A stretch of DNA of 64,000 nt, taken from contig NZ_CP053707.1 of NCBI RefSeq assembly GCF_013201035.1, forward strand, positions 1,426,001 to 1,490,000. Reading direction: 5' to 3'. This document shows, one piece after another, positions 44,555 to 53,759 of this stretch. The DNA is from Arthrobacter sp. NEB 688 (GTDB lineage Bacteria > Actinomycetota > Actinomycetes > Actinomycetales > Dermatophilaceae). The position numbers and the translations under genes are program-made. The notes beneath the pieces are model-generated. The model was not told the DNA's origin and did not search any database. It worked only from the letters and a program-made list of their open reading frames with translations. The number at the start of each line of letters is the position of its first letter. The stretch's first letter is position 1.

Positions 44555-45010
44555 ATGCCCGGGACCACGACGACGTACCTCGACCGCGTGCGCGCCCACC
44601 GGGCCGAGCTCGGGGAGTCGATGGCCGCCCTCGACGCGGCGCTCGCGCTGCCGGTCGGCCTCGGGCCGGTGTGGCGGCGGCGGGTGCGCGCCGCGCTGAC
44701 CGAGCTCGCCCACGACCTGCGCGACCACGTCGCGCTGACCGAGGCGCAGGACGGCCTCTACGCCGACCTGCGCACGCGCGCACCGCGGCTCGCGCACGAC
44801 GTGGCCCGCCAGCTCGTCGACCACGTCGAGGTCGTCGCCGAGGTCGAGCGGCTGCTCGGCGAGCGCGACGACGGGCTCGCCGACGAGGACGCCGTCCGGG
44901 CCCACCGCGAGGCGGCGACGCAGCTGCTCGGGCGGCTCGTGCGCCACCGCCAGCGCGGCTCCGACCTCGTCTACACGGCGTACGACGTCGACCTCGGCGG
45001 CTCCGGCTGA
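44555..45010 (+). CDS. Small all-helical protein, hemerythrin-like
   Basis: 151 residues, predicted all helical. The ATG has a strong GAGGAGG ribosome-binding site. Spaced acidic and histidine residues (HDLRDHVALTE, RLAHDVARQLVDHVEVVAEVE, VRAHREAATQLLGRLVRHRQRG) recall hemerythrin HHE helices that hold a di-iron site, but I cannot match every ligand. Function is unknown. It is divergent from menE and converges on the transporter gene. Confidence 0.65.
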   Translation: MPGTTTTYLDRVRAHRAELGESMAALDAALALPVGLGPVWRRRVRAALTELAHDLRDHVALTEAQDGLYADLRTRAPRLAHDVARQLVDHVEVVAEVERLLGERDDGLADEDAVRAHREAATQLLGRLVRHRQRGSDLVYTAYDVDLGGSG

Positions 45011-45020
45011 GGGCCGGCCG

Positions 45021-46451
45021 CTACGGCTGGACGGCCGGCACGAAGTCGAAGGTGTTGCCGAGCAGCCACACGAGCAGCAGGATCACCGGCAGGTGGATCG
45101 CGAACTGCAGGAACGTGAACCCGACGAGGTCGCGCGCCCGCAGCTTGAGCACGGCGAGCAGCGGCAGCATGAAGAACGGGTTGACGAGGTTCGGCAGCGC
45201 CTCGGCCATGTTGTAGATCTGCACGGTCCAGCCGAGGTTCATCTGCACGTCGGTGGCGGCCTGCATCACGTACGGCGCCTCGACGAGCCACTTGCCGCCG
45301 CCGGACGGCACGAGGATGCCGAGCACGGCGGTGTAGACGGCCAGCGCGATCGCGAACCCGCCGCCCCCGCCGAACGAGGTGAAGATCGAGGACAGGTGGT
45401 CCGAGAGCGTCTCGCCGCCACGGCCCTCGGCCTTGGTGAGGACGGCGGCCATCGCGGCGTAGAGCGGGAACTGCACGAGGATGCCCGCCGTCGCCGGCAC
45501 CGCCTTCTGGACGGCCATGAGGAAGCGGCGCGGGGTGCCGTGCAGGACGAGCCCGAGGACGAGGAAGACGAGCAGGTAGCCGTTGAGGCTGCTGAGCACC
45601 GCGACGGCCGACTTCTCGAGGAGCTGCCCGACGAGCCAGCCGAGCGTGATGACGCCGAGGAGCAGCGGCAGGACGCGCGAGTACTCGAGCCACTCACCGG
45701 GCCGCTCGCGCACCGGCGGCGCGTCGGGGAGGTCCTCGGTGTCGATGCCCATGTCCTGTGCGGTGCGGACCGAGGCACCGCGGGGGCACGACGCCCACGC
45801 GATGACGGTCGTCAGCACGATGAGGACGAGCGCCGAGACCATCGACTGCCACGTGAAGATGGTCTTCCCGAAGTCGAGGACGCCGGTGATCTCCAGCAGC
45901 GGCGCGGGCAGCGAGGCCGGCGTGGCCTGGAGCTGCGCGGCCGAGGACGAGAGGCCGAGGGCCCAGACGGCGCCCAGGCCCATGAACGCGGCGGCGCCGA
46001 GGGCTCTGTAGTCGACGGTGAGGTCCTCGCGGCGGGCGACCGCGCGGGCGAGCAGACCACCGAAGATCAGCGACAGGCCCCAGTTCAGCAGCGAGACGCT
46101 CATCGAGAGGAACGCGACGAAGGCCACCGCGCGGCGCGGGTCGTTGGGCAGGTGCGCGAGCGCCTCGATGAGCCGGGCCACCGGGGGAGCCGTGGCCACG
46201 ACGTAGCCGGTGAGGACGACCATCGCCATCTGGAGGGTGAAGTTCGTCAGGTCCCAGAAGCCGTTGCCGAAGGTCTCGACGACGGCGGCCGGCGTCGAGC
46301 CGTTGGCCAGCGCGGCGACCGAGACGATGACGACGCCGAGCGCGGCGAAGACCCACGCGTCGGGGAACCACTTCTCGGTGAAGGCGGCGAAGGTCTGGGC
46401 GACGCGGGCGAGGCCGCGCTCGTCGGTCGTGGGGGCGGTCGTCGTCGACAT
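45021..46451 (-). CDS. AtoE-type short-chain fatty acid transporter
   Basis: 476 residues with about 11-12 membrane segments. The N-terminal VAQTFAAFTEKWFPDAWVFA, LLNWGLSLIFGGLLAR and the Gly-rich VPSGGGKWLVEAPYVM are typical of the short-chain fatty acid (AtoE) family. It probably imports acetoacetate or butyrate-like acids. No degradative genes are beside it. It stands between the small helical protein and menB as an insertion in the men cluster. Confidence 0.9.
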   Translation of the reverse strand: MSTTTAPTTDERGLARVAQTFAAFTEKWFPDAWVFAALGVVIVSVAALANGSTPAAVVETFGNGFWDLTNFTLQMAMVVLTGYVVATAPPVARLIEALAHLPNDPRRAVAFVAFLSMSVSLLNWGLSLIFGGLLARAVARREDLTVDYRALGAAAFMGLGAVWALGLSSSAAQLQATPASLPAPLLEITGVLDFGKTIFTWQSMVSALVLIVLTTVIAWASCPRGASVRTAQDMGIDTEDLPDAPPVRERPGEWLEYSRVLPLLLGVITLGWLVGQLLEKSAVAVLSSLNGYLLVFLVLGLVLHGTPRRFLMAVQKAVPATAGILVQFPLYAAMAAVLTKAEGRGGETLSDHLSSIFTSFGGGGGFAIALAVYTAVLGILVPSGGGKWLVEAPYVMQAATDVQMNLGWTVQIYNMAEALPNLVNPFFMLPLLAVLKLRARDLVGFTFLQFAIHLPVILLLVWLLGNTFDFVPAVQP

Positions 46452-46548
46452 GCTCGTCCTCGGGTCAGGGGTCCTGGGCGCGACGACCCACCCTGCCAGA
46501 GGGCGGGGTCACCCGGCGCCGCAGGGGCGCGGGCCGCGTGCCGTCGCC

Positions 46549-46606
46549 CGAGGGCAGGCCACACGCCGACGGTGGAGCCCCGGCGCCTGCGTGTTGCCTC
46601 CTCTCG
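46549..46606. repeat. 58-bp inverted-repeat element (copy 2 of 2)
   Basis: It has the same length and arms as 33954-34011: CGAGGGCAGGCCACACGC and GCGTGTTGCCTCCTCTCG, with several arm differences and a different centre. It lies between the menB stop and the start of the transporter gene, both on the minus strand. Confidence 0.72.
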
Positions 46607-46630
46607 AGGGGAGACCGAGGTGCTCGGGGG

Positions 46631-47578
46631 TCAGAAGTACCAGGGGAAGGGCGACCAGTCGGGGTCGCGCTTCTCGAGGAACTGGTCGCGGCCCTCGACG
46701 GCCTCGTCGGTCATGTACGCGAGCCGGGTCGCCTCGCCGGCGAAGACCTGCTGGCCCATCAGCCCGTCGTCGAGCAGGTTGAAGGCGAACTTGAGCATCC
46801 GCTGGGCCTGCGGCGACTTCGACATCACGTCGCGCGCGAGGTCGAGCGCGGTGGGCTCGAGCTCGGCGTGGTCGGCGACGATGTTGACCGCGCCCATCCG
46901 GTGCATGTCGTCGGCGGTGTACTCCCGGCCGAGGAAGAAGATCTCGCGGGCGAACTTCTGCCCCACCATCTTCGCGAGGTAGGCGCTGCCGTAGCCGCCG
47001 TCGAAGGAGCCCACGTCGGCGTCGGTCTGCTTGAAGCGCGCGTGCTCGCGGGAGGCGATCGTCAGGTCGCAGACGACGTGCAGGCTGTGCCCGCCGCCGG
47101 CCGCCCAGCCGTTGACCACGGCGACGACGACCTTGGGCATCGTCCGGATGAGCCGCTGCACCTCGAGGATGTGCAGCCGCCCGCCCTCGGCCTTGACCCG
47201 GCGCTCGTCGACGGTGTCGGCGGTCGCGCCCTCGGCGTACTGGTAGCCCGAGCGGCCGCGGATGCGCTGGTCACCGCCGGTGCAGAACGCCCAGCCGGCC
47301 GTGCGCGCCGACTGGCCCTCGCGCGGGGTCGGGCCGTTGCCGGTGAGCAGGACGACCCCGACGTCGGCGGTGCGCCGGGCGTGGTCGAGGACGCGGTAGA
47401 GCTCGTCGACGGTGTGCGGCCGGAACGCGTTGAGCACCTCGGGCCGGTCGAACGCGACTCGGACGCAGCCGAGCCCGACCGCGCGGTGGTAGGTGACGTC
47501 GGTGAGGTCCTCGAAGCCGGGGACCTCCTCCCACGCGCTGGGGTCGAAGGTCTCGCTGACTCCGGGGATCGCGCTCAC
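46631..47578 (-). CDS. menB: 1,4-dihydroxy-2-naphthoyl-CoA synthase
   Basis: 315 residues with a GTG start. It is a crotonase-fold enzyme that closes the second ring of the naphthoquinone. The oxyanion-hole stretches FCTGGDQRIRG and GWAAGGGHSLHVVCD are present, as are the MenB-specific TDADVGSFDGGYGSAYLAKMVG and the C-terminus DWSPFPWYF. The counterpart is Rv0548c. It is divergent from the Nramp-like gene, 68 bp away. Confidence 0.97.
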   Translation of the reverse strand: MSAIPGVSETFDPSAWEEVPGFEDLTDVTYHRAVGLGCVRVAFDRPEVLNAFRPHTVDELYRVLDHARRTADVGVVLLTGNGPTPREGQSARTAGWAFCTGGDQRIRGRSGYQYAEGATADTVDERRVKAEGGRLHILEVQRLIRTMPKVVVAVVNGWAAGGGHSLHVVCDLTIASREHARFKQTDADVGSFDGGYGSAYLAKMVGQKFAREIFFLGREYTADDMHRMGAVNIVADHAELEPTALDLARDVMSKSPQAQRMLKFAFNLLDDGLMGQQVFAGEATRLAYMTDEAVEGRDQFLEKRDPDWSPFPWYF

Positions 47579-47646
47579 GGCGGCAAGGCTAGCCGGGGAG
47601 CACCCAAAGCCCCGACGGGCGGCGTCGTCCGGCAGGGTGGGGCCGC

Positions 47647-48918
47647 ATGTCGACGACGACCTCGCCGCCCCAGCAGTCCGAGTCCGGTTCCTCGCCGCGA
47701 TGGCGCCTCGTCGGGCCGGGCCTCGTGGTCGCCGCCACGGGCGTCGGCGCGGCCGACCTCGTGGCCACGCTCATCGCCGGTCAGAAGTACGGCTACGCCC
47801 TCCTGTGGGCCGTCGTCGTCGGGTGCCTCATGAAGATCGTCCTCGTCGAGGGCGCGGGCCGCTGGACGCTCGCGACCGGCACGACGATCTACGAGGGCTG
47901 GTCGAGCCTGGGCCGCTGGACGACCTTCTACTTCGGGCCGTACATCGTCGTCTGGGGCTTCGTCTACGGCGCGGCCGCGATGGCCGGGACGGGGCTGCCG
48001 CTGCACTCACTCTTCCCCGCGCTGTCGGTGCCGGTGTGGGGCATCGGGTCCGGCGTGGCCGGCGCGCTGCTCGTGTGGTTCGGCCGGTACGAGCTCTTCG
48101 AGAAGCTGTGCGCCGCGCTCGTCGGGCTGATGTTCGTCACCGTCGTGGGGGCCGCGGCGCTCACCGTCCCCAACCTGCCGGACCTCGTCGTCGGCCTCGT
48201 CCCGACCGTCCCGGCCGGGTCGGTCGTCAACGTGCTGTCGGTGGCCGGTGGGGTCGGCGGCACCATCACGCTCGCGGCCTACGGCTACTGGATCCGTGAG
48301 AAGGGATGGACGACACCGAGGTTCATGCGCGTGATGCGCCTCGACAACCGGGTCGCCTACATCGTCACCGGCATCTTCGTCGTCGCGACCCTCATCGTCG
48401 GCGCCGAGCTGCTCTACTCCGCGAAGATCGCCGTGCAGACGGGCGACCAGGGCCTGCTCGACCTCGCGAGCGTCCTCGACGACCGCTACGGCACCTGGGC
48501 GAGCAAGGTCTTCCTCGTCGGCTTCTGGGCGGCCGCGATGTCCTCGCTCCTCGGCGTCTGGAACGGCGTCAGCCTGATGTTCGCCGACTTCGTGGGCCAC
48601 GTCCGCAGGCTGCCCGACGACGCCCCCGAGCGCGGCATCGGCGGCCGCTGGTACCGCGCATACATCCTCTGGCTGACCATCCCGCCGATCGCGCTCATCC
48701 TCGTCGGCCGCCCGGTCTGGCTGCTCCTGGCGTACGGCGTCCTCGGCGCGTTCTTCATGCCGTTCCTCGCGGTGACGCTCATCTGGCTGCTCAACACCGA
48801 CCGCACCCCGCGCGAGTGGCGCAACAAGTGGTGGTCGAACCCGTGGATGGGCATCACGGCGGTCGCGTTCGTCGCGCTCGCGGCCAACGAGCTCGTGAAG
48901 GTCGTCACGGGCGGCTGA
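47647..48918 (+). CDS. Nramp-family-like membrane transporter
   Basis: 423 residues and about 11 membrane segments. The overall Nramp (COG1914) pattern is visible, but the canonical metal motifs are not: the first helix reads VGAADLVATL where DPGN is expected, and the sixth reads GGTITLAAYGYW where MPH is expected. It therefore belongs to a divergent subgroup, and Mn2+/Fe2+ transport should not be assumed. It stands 32 bp before menC. Confidence 0.82.
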   Translation: MSTTTSPPQQSESGSSPRWRLVGPGLVVAATGVGAADLVATLIAGQKYGYALLWAVVVGCLMKIVLVEGAGRWTLATGTTIYEGWSSLGRWTTFYFGPYIVVWGFVYGAAAMAGTGLPLHSLFPALSVPVWGIGSGVAGALLVWFGRYELFEKLCAALVGLMFVTVVGAAALTVPNLPDLVVGLVPTVPAGSVVNVLSVAGGVGGTITLAAYGYWIREKGWTTPRFMRVMRLDNRVAYIVTGIFVVATLIVGAELLYSAKIAVQTGDQGLLDLASVLDDRYGTWASKVFLVGFWAAAMSSLLGVWNGVSLMFADFVGHVRRLPDDAPERGIGGRWYRAYILWLTIPPIALILVGRPVWLLLAYGVLGAFFMPFLAVTLIWLLNTDRTPREWRNKWWSNPWMGITAVAFVALAANELVKVVTGG

Positions 48919-48950
48919 GCCCCGCGCGCCCCCGGTCCTACGGTGGAGGG

Positions 48951-49949
48951 GTGAGCGTCCCACCCCTGCCGGAGCTCCTCGCCGGTGCGCACGTCGTGGC
49001 CGTCCCGATGCGCGTGCCCTTCCGCGGCGTCCGCGTCCGGGAGGCGCTGCTGCTCGAGGGGCCCCGGGGCTGGGGCGAGTTCGCCCCGTTCCTCGAGTAC
49101 GGCCCCGCCGAGGCCTCGCGCTGGCTCGCCGCCGGCGTCGAGGCGGCCTGGGGCTCGTGGCCGGAGCCGGTGCGCGACACCGTGCCCGTCAACGCGACCG
49201 TGCCCGCCGTCACCGCCGACGAGGTGCCCGGCGTCCTCGCCCGCTTCCCCGGCTGCACGACCGCCAAGGTCAAGGTCGCCGAGCGCGGGCAGCCCGCGGC
49301 GGCCGACGTCGACCGGGTCGCCGCCGTGCGGTCCGCGCTCGGCCGCACCGGGCGGATCCGGGTCGACGCCAACGGCGGCTGGGGTGTCGAGGAGGCCGCG
49401 CAGGTGCTCGGCCGGCTGGCCCCCTACGACCTCGAGTACGCCGAGCAGCCCTGCGCCTCCGTCGAGGAGCTGCGCGACCTGCGGCTCGTCCTCGGCCGGC
49501 GCGGGCTCGACGTGCCGGTCGCGGCCGACGAGTCCATCCGCAAGGCGTCCGACCCCCTGCGGGTGCGCGACCTCGGGGCCGCCGACGTGGTCGTCGTCAA
49601 GGTCGCGCCCCTCGGCGGGGTGCGGCGGGCCCTCGAGGTCGTGCAGGCGTGCGGGCTGCCCGCCGTCGTGTCGTCGGCGCTCGACACCAGCGTCGGGATG
49701 GCCGCCGGCGTGGCGCTGGCCGCGGCCCTGCCCGACCTCCCGTACGCCTGCGGCCTCGGCACGGTCGCGCTGCTCGGCGGTGACGTGACGCCCGAGCGGA
49801 TGGAGCCGGTCGACGGCGCGCTGCCGGTGCGCCGGGTCGCGGCCGACCCGGAGCTGCTCGAGCGGTGGGCGGCCCCGCCCGACCGCGTCGCGTGGTGGCG
49901 CGAGCGCCTCGCCGCAGCCCACGCCCATCTGACGGGAGACCCGGCATGA
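48951..49949 (+). CDS. menC: o-succinylbenzoate synthase
   Basis: 332 residues from the GTG at 48951. It is an enolase-superfamily enzyme with the catalytic Lys pair in TAKVKVAE, metal ligands in RVDANGGW, EYAEQPC and VAADES, and the second Lys in VVKVAPLGG. It dehydrates SHCHC to o-succinylbenzoate, the MenE substrate. It overlaps the following VOC gene by 4 bp. Confidence 0.94.
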   Translation: MSVPPLPELLAGAHVVAVPMRVPFRGVRVREALLLEGPRGWGEFAPFLEYGPAEASRWLAAGVEAAWGSWPEPVRDTVPVNATVPAVTADEVPGVLARFPGCTTAKVKVAERGQPAAADVDRVAAVRSALGRTGRIRVDANGGWGVEEAAQVLGRLAPYDLEYAEQPCASVEELRDLRLVLGRRGLDVPVAADESIRKASDPLRVRDLGAADVVVVKVAPLGGVRRALEVVQACGLPAVVSSALDTSVGMAAGVALAAALPDLPYACGLGTVALLGGDVTPERMEPVDGALPVRRVAADPELLERWAAPPDRVAWWRERLAAAHAHLTGDPA

Positions 49950-50728
49950 CCGACGCACCGACCCGACCCGCAGCCGACCTCCCGGACGCCGCGGCCGTGC
50001 GCTGGGCGTGGCTCTTCCTCGACACCCCGCGCGCGGACGCCGAACGCTCGTGGGCCTTCTGGGCGGAGGTGACCGGCCAGCAGGTGTCCGACCGTCGCGG
50101 GGAGCGCGACGAGTTCGCCACCCTCGCACCGGATCACGGCGAGCCCTGGCTCAAGCTCCAGGCGGTCGACGCCGGCCGCGGGGGAGTGCACCTCGACCTC
50201 GACGTCGAGGACGTCCGGGTCGCGGCCGACCGGGCGGAGGCGCTGGGGGCGCAGCGGGTCGGCGCGATCGGCGACGCCGTCGTCGTCCTGCGCTCGCCCG
50301 GTGGGTTCGTCCACTGCCTGACGACGTGGGACGGGGAGGCGGGTCGTGCGGGTCAGGTGCGCGAGGGGCTGTCGAGCCTCCTCGACCAGGTGTGCCTCGA
50401 CGTCCCGAGCGCGCGGTGGGAGGCCGAGAACGCCTACTGGGAGGCGCTGACCGGCTGGACGTGGCGGGCCTCGGACGAGCCCGGCTACGCCTCCGTCAGC
50501 GCGGGGGCGGCGATGCCGGTGCGCATCCTGCTCCAGACCCTCGGCGAGGAGGAGGGCGAGGTGCGCGGGCACGTCGACCTCGCGTGCGCCGACCGCCCGG
50601 CCGCCGTCGCGCGGCACGTGGCCGCCGGCGCGGTCGTCCTCGAGGAGCGGGCGTTCTGGACGGTGCTGCTCGACCCGGTGGGCCGCGTGCACTGCCTGAC
50701 CGACCGGCCGGTGAGCCCCGCGCGCTGA
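49946..50728 (+). CDS. Two-domain VOC family protein
   Basis: 260 residues with two glyoxalase-like domains, about 15-130 and 145-255. Each ends in the same strand pattern, GGFVHCLT and GRVHCLTDRP, so it is an internal duplication. The function may be hydrolytic, lyase or ligand-binding. It is translated with menC, though no menaquinone step needs it. Confidence 0.8.
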   Translation: MTDAPTRPAADLPDAAAVRWAWLFLDTPRADAERSWAFWAEVTGQQVSDRRGERDEFATLAPDHGEPWLKLQAVDAGRGGVHLDLDVEDVRVAADRAEALGAQRVGAIGDAVVVLRSPGGFVHCLTTWDGEAGRAGQVREGLSSLLDQVCLDVPSARWEAENAYWEALTGWTWRASDEPGYASVSAGAAMPVRILLQTLGEEEGEVRGHVDLACADRPAAVARHVAAGAVVLEERAFWTVLLDPVGRVHCLTDRPVSPAR

Positions 50729-50744
50729 GGCCTCCCGTCCGGGC

Positions 50745-52142
50745 TCAGCGCGCGAGCGGCAGCCCGAGCAGGGCGTTCTCGACGACCTCGGCGAGGGCCG
50801 GGTGGATCCAGTACTGGCCGCGCGCGACGTCGTGCACGTGCTGGCCGAAGCTCGCCGCCTGGACGAGCGGCTGGACGATGCTCGAGGCCTGCGGGCCGAT
50901 CATGTGCGCGGCGAGCAGGCGACCGTCGGGGGTCGAGTGCAGGGTGAGGACGCCGGAGGTGTCCTCCAGCGCCCAGCCGTACGCGACGTCGCCGACCTTC
51001 TGGCTGTAGGTGACGAACTCGGTGCCGTCCGACTGCAGCTGGGCCGCGGTCGGGCCGAACGACGCGACCTGGGGGTGACCGAACACGGCGTGCGGCACCG
51101 GCCGGTCGTCGGCCTCGTCCGGGGGCCCGTCGAGCCGGCCGAGGTCGACCGCGAGGTTGTGCGCGACGATGCGCGCCTCGCCGTTGGCCACGTGCTTGAG
51201 CTGGTGCTCGGAGCTGATGTCGCCGAGCGCCCAGACGCGCGAGACGCTCGTGCGGCCCTGCCGGTCGACGACGAGCCGTCCGTCGGGGTGGGTGTCGAGC
51301 CCGCCCGCGGCGGCATCGAGGAGGTCGGTGTTGGGTCGGCGGCCGACGGCGAGCAGGACGACCTCGGCCTCGACGTGCGCCGCACCCTCGGGCCCCTCGG
51401 TGCCGAGGCGCCAGACGCCCGCGACGCGCTCGGCGCTCGTGACCGTCGTCGACAGCCGCACGTCGTAGCGCGAGCGCGCGGCCTCGGTGTAGCGCTCGGC
51501 GACCTCGACCTCCTCGGCCATGAGCAGCCGTCCGGAGCGTTGCACCTGCGTCACGTGGACCCCCAGCGCCGAGAAGACGTGGGCCATCTCGCACGCCACG
51601 AAGCCGCCGCCGACGACGGCCATCCGCGCGGGCAGCTCGTCGAGGCGCATGACGGTGTCGGAGGTGTGCACGCCGTTCGCCGGGTCGGCGCCGGTCAGGC
51701 CGTCGAGGGCGAGGCCGACGGGGCGGCTGCCCGCGGCGACGACGACGCGCTCGGCGCTCACCTCCTCGCCGGAGTCGAGGACGAGCGTGCGGGGGCCGGT
51801 GAAGCGCGCGCGGGAGCGGTACAGCGTCACGTGCTCCTGGCCGCTGCGGTAGTCCTCGCCGCCGTGGGAGATGGGGTCGATCCGGCCGAAGACGCGGTCG
51901 CGGATGGCCGGCCAGTCGACCTGCGGCGGCTCGAACGTCACGCCGAGGCGGTGGGCGTCCTGCGCCTCGACGACGCGGTCGGCGGGCAGCACGAACATCT
52001 TCGTGGGGATGCAGCCGACGTTGAGGCACGTGCCCCCGAAGGTGCCCTTCTCCACGATGGCGACGTCCAGGCCCTCGAGCTCCGGGGTCACCAGGGAGTT
52101 GCCCGAGCCGCTGCCGATGATCACGAGGTCGTGGTGGGGCAT
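50745..52142 (-). CDS. mtr: Mycothione reductase
   Basis: 465 residues. A flavoprotein disulfide reductase with FAD motif IIGSGSGNSLV, redox pair Cys39/Cys44 in GGTCLNVGCIPTK, NADPH loop VVGGGFVACEMAH, and the C-terminal catalytic HPALAEVVE. The GSGSGN start and the absence of dihydrolipoamide-type features fit mycothione reductase, which keeps mycothiol reduced. Dihydrolipoamide dehydrogenase is the alternative. It converges on the VOC gene with 16 bp between. Confidence 0.88.
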   Translation of the reverse strand: MPHHDLVIIGSGSGNSLVTPELEGLDVAIVEKGTFGGTCLNVGCIPTKMFVLPADRVVEAQDAHRLGVTFEPPQVDWPAIRDRVFGRIDPISHGGEDYRSGQEHVTLYRSRARFTGPRTLVLDSGEEVSAERVVVAAGSRPVGLALDGLTGADPANGVHTSDTVMRLDELPARMAVVGGGFVACEMAHVFSALGVHVTQVQRSGRLLMAEEVEVAERYTEAARSRYDVRLSTTVTSAERVAGVWRLGTEGPEGAAHVEAEVVLLAVGRRPNTDLLDAAAGGLDTHPDGRLVVDRQGRTSVSRVWALGDISSEHQLKHVANGEARIVAHNLAVDLGRLDGPPDEADDRPVPHAVFGHPQVASFGPTAAQLQSDGTEFVTYSQKVGDVAYGWALEDTSGVLTLHSTPDGRLLAAHMIGPQASSIVQPLVQAASFGQHVHDVARGQYWIHPALAEVVENALLGLPLAR

Positions 52143-52288
52143 GCGGTCACGCTACGTGGTGTCCGCTCGTCCACAGGGCGGGGGTGCGGGCCGAGTCGTC
52201 CACAGGTCGGGGGTGCCGGCGCGGCGGAGGGCTGGTGCGGCGGGCGCGGGTGCGGTGGGGTCGGGGCAGGCGAGCGGGAGGAGCGGGG

Positions 52289-52552
52289 GTGGACCCGGTG
52301 GAGGTGGAGGCCCTGGCGCGGCGGGTGCAGGCGGCGGTCGAGGTCGTCGAGCTGCGGCGCGGCGCCCTCGTGGCGGCGTCGGGCGAGTGGTGGGAGGGGC
52401 CGGCGGCCGATGCCTTCCGCGACGGGCTGCAGGAGCGGCGGGCGCGGCTGGCCGCGCTCGCCGACGAGCTCGGGTGGCTGGCCCGCTCGCTGCTGGCGCT
52501 CGCGGGGGCGCTGCGCGCCGAGCAGGACGACGGGCTCGGGAGGGCGTCGTGA
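52289..52552 (+). CDS. WXG100-like small helical protein
   Basis: 87 residues from the GTG at 52289, after a GGGAGGAG ribosome-binding site. It is a two-helix protein with a Trp-x-Gly turn (W35-E-G37 in GEWWEGPAADAF), as in EsxA/WXG100 proteins exported by type VII secretion. A YxxxD/E export signal is not seen. It overlaps the following hydrolase gene by 4 bp. No ESX genes are in the window. A pair of direct repeats (TCGTCCACAGG) stands in the 146-bp gap before it. Confidence 0.7.
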   Translation: MDPVEVEALARRVQAAVEVVELRRGALVAASGEWWEGPAADAFRDGLQERRARLAALADELGWLARSLLALAGALRAEQDDGLGRAS

Positions 52553-53727
52553 CCCGGGTGGGCGTGCGGTCCGGGGCCCTGCGGGCCCGGGCCGACGCGC
52601 TGGCCGCGGGGGCGGACGAGCTGCGGGACGAGGCCTCCGCGGTGGGGTCCGGCGTGGCCCACCTGTCGGCGTGGCCGTCCGGGCGGGGGCTGCCGGGCGT
52701 CGGGGTCCTCGGGGCGTGGGTGGTGGTCGAGGCCGACGCGGCCCGCGTCGTCGGGCCGGCCGGCCTGTGGGGGGAGGCGCTCGCCCTCGACGCTCTCGCG
52801 GTCCGGCTGCGGCTCGCGGCCACGGCCTACGCCGGGGTCGAGGCAGCGGCGGAGGCGCTGCTCCTCGGGGTGCGGTCCGGAGCGGCCCGGGCGGGTGGCG
52901 CCGGGTGGCTCGACGAGACCGGGCGCCGGGTGGTCGTCCACGAGGTGCCGCCGCGGTGGGCGGCCCGCCCCCTCGCGGGGCCGGGCGACCTCGTCGCGCT
53001 CGGGGAGGGCCTCGACGGCGGGCGCGTGCGGGTCGTCGAGGTGGCGGCCGCCGAGGGCTCGGCCTGGGTCGTCGTGGTCCCCGGGACGCAGTCGTGGTCC
53101 CCACGCGCCGGCCCGGAGGTCTTCGACCTGAGCGCCGACCTCGCGGCGGTCGCCGGTGGGGCCACCCTCGCCGGCGCGGGGGTCCGGGCCGCTCTCGACC
53201 GGGCGCAGGAGGGCTCGGTCCGCCGGCGCGCGCTCGGGGCCGGGGCGGTCGCGGCGGAGCCGGTCGTCCTCGTCGGCCACAGCCAGGGCGGGATGCACGC
53301 CGCGGCGCTCGCGGCGGACCCCGCGTTCACCGCCGGGCACCGGGTCACCCACGTCCTCACGACGGGTGCGCCGGTGGGGCTCCTCCCGGTGCCCGGGACC
53401 GTGCACGTGCTGTCGGTCGAGCACGCCGACGACCCCGTGCCCGTCCTCGACCTCGCACCGAACCCCGCCCGGCCGTCCTGGCTCACGCTGCGGGTCGGCG
53501 CCGGGCAGCCGGTCGACGTCTCGCGCCACGACCTGGGCGCCTACGAGCGCACCGTCCGCGCGGCTGCCGGGGCCCCGCTCGGCACGGTGCCCGGGCTGGC
53601 TGCCTGGCAGGCGTCGGCGGGGTCCTTCCTCGGCCGACCGGTCGTCGGCGTCACCGAGGTCGTCGTCGAGCGCGAGGCGGTCGTCGAGGGCGACGTCCGG
53701 CGGGCGACCCCGGGGCACCCGCCGTAG
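52549..53727 (+). CDS. Alpha/beta hydrolase (lipase-like) with helical N-terminal domain
   Basis: 392 residues with a GTG start. Residues 1 to about 110 are Ala-rich helices like those of WXG-type or LXG proteins. From about 125 an alpha/beta hydrolase follows, with the nucleophile elbow VGHSQGGMH (Ser245) and a candidate acid in EHADDPVPVLD and histidine in SRHDLGAY. There is no signal peptide. Coupled to the WXG100-like gene, it may be a co-secreted enzyme or toxin-like effector. The substrate is unknown. Confidence 0.78.
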   Translation: MTRVGVRSGALRARADALAAGADELRDEASAVGSGVAHLSAWPSGRGLPGVGVLGAWVVVEADAARVVGPAGLWGEALALDALAVRLRLAATAYAGVEAAAEALLLGVRSGAARAGGAGWLDETGRRVVVHEVPPRWAARPLAGPGDLVALGEGLDGGRVRVVEVAAAEGSAWVVVVPGTQSWSPRAGPEVFDLSADLAAVAGGATLAGAGVRAALDRAQEGSVRRRALGAGAVAAEPVVLVGHSQGGMHAAALAADPAFTAGHRVTHVLTTGAPVGLLPVPGTVHVLSVEHADDPVPVLDLAPNPARPSWLTLRVGAGQPVDVSRHDLGAYERTVRAAAGAPLGTVPGLAAWQASAGSFLGRPVVGVTEVVVEREAVVEGDVRRATPGHPP

Positions 53728-53759
53728 GGTGACCGCACCGTCGACGGCAGGAGGCCACC

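Noticed and set aside
52160-52220. Direct repeat TCGTCCACAGG in front of the WXG100-like gene as an operator
   Set aside because: Two imperfect copies in very G-rich sequence, not symmetrical and not placed at a promoter; too weak to call.
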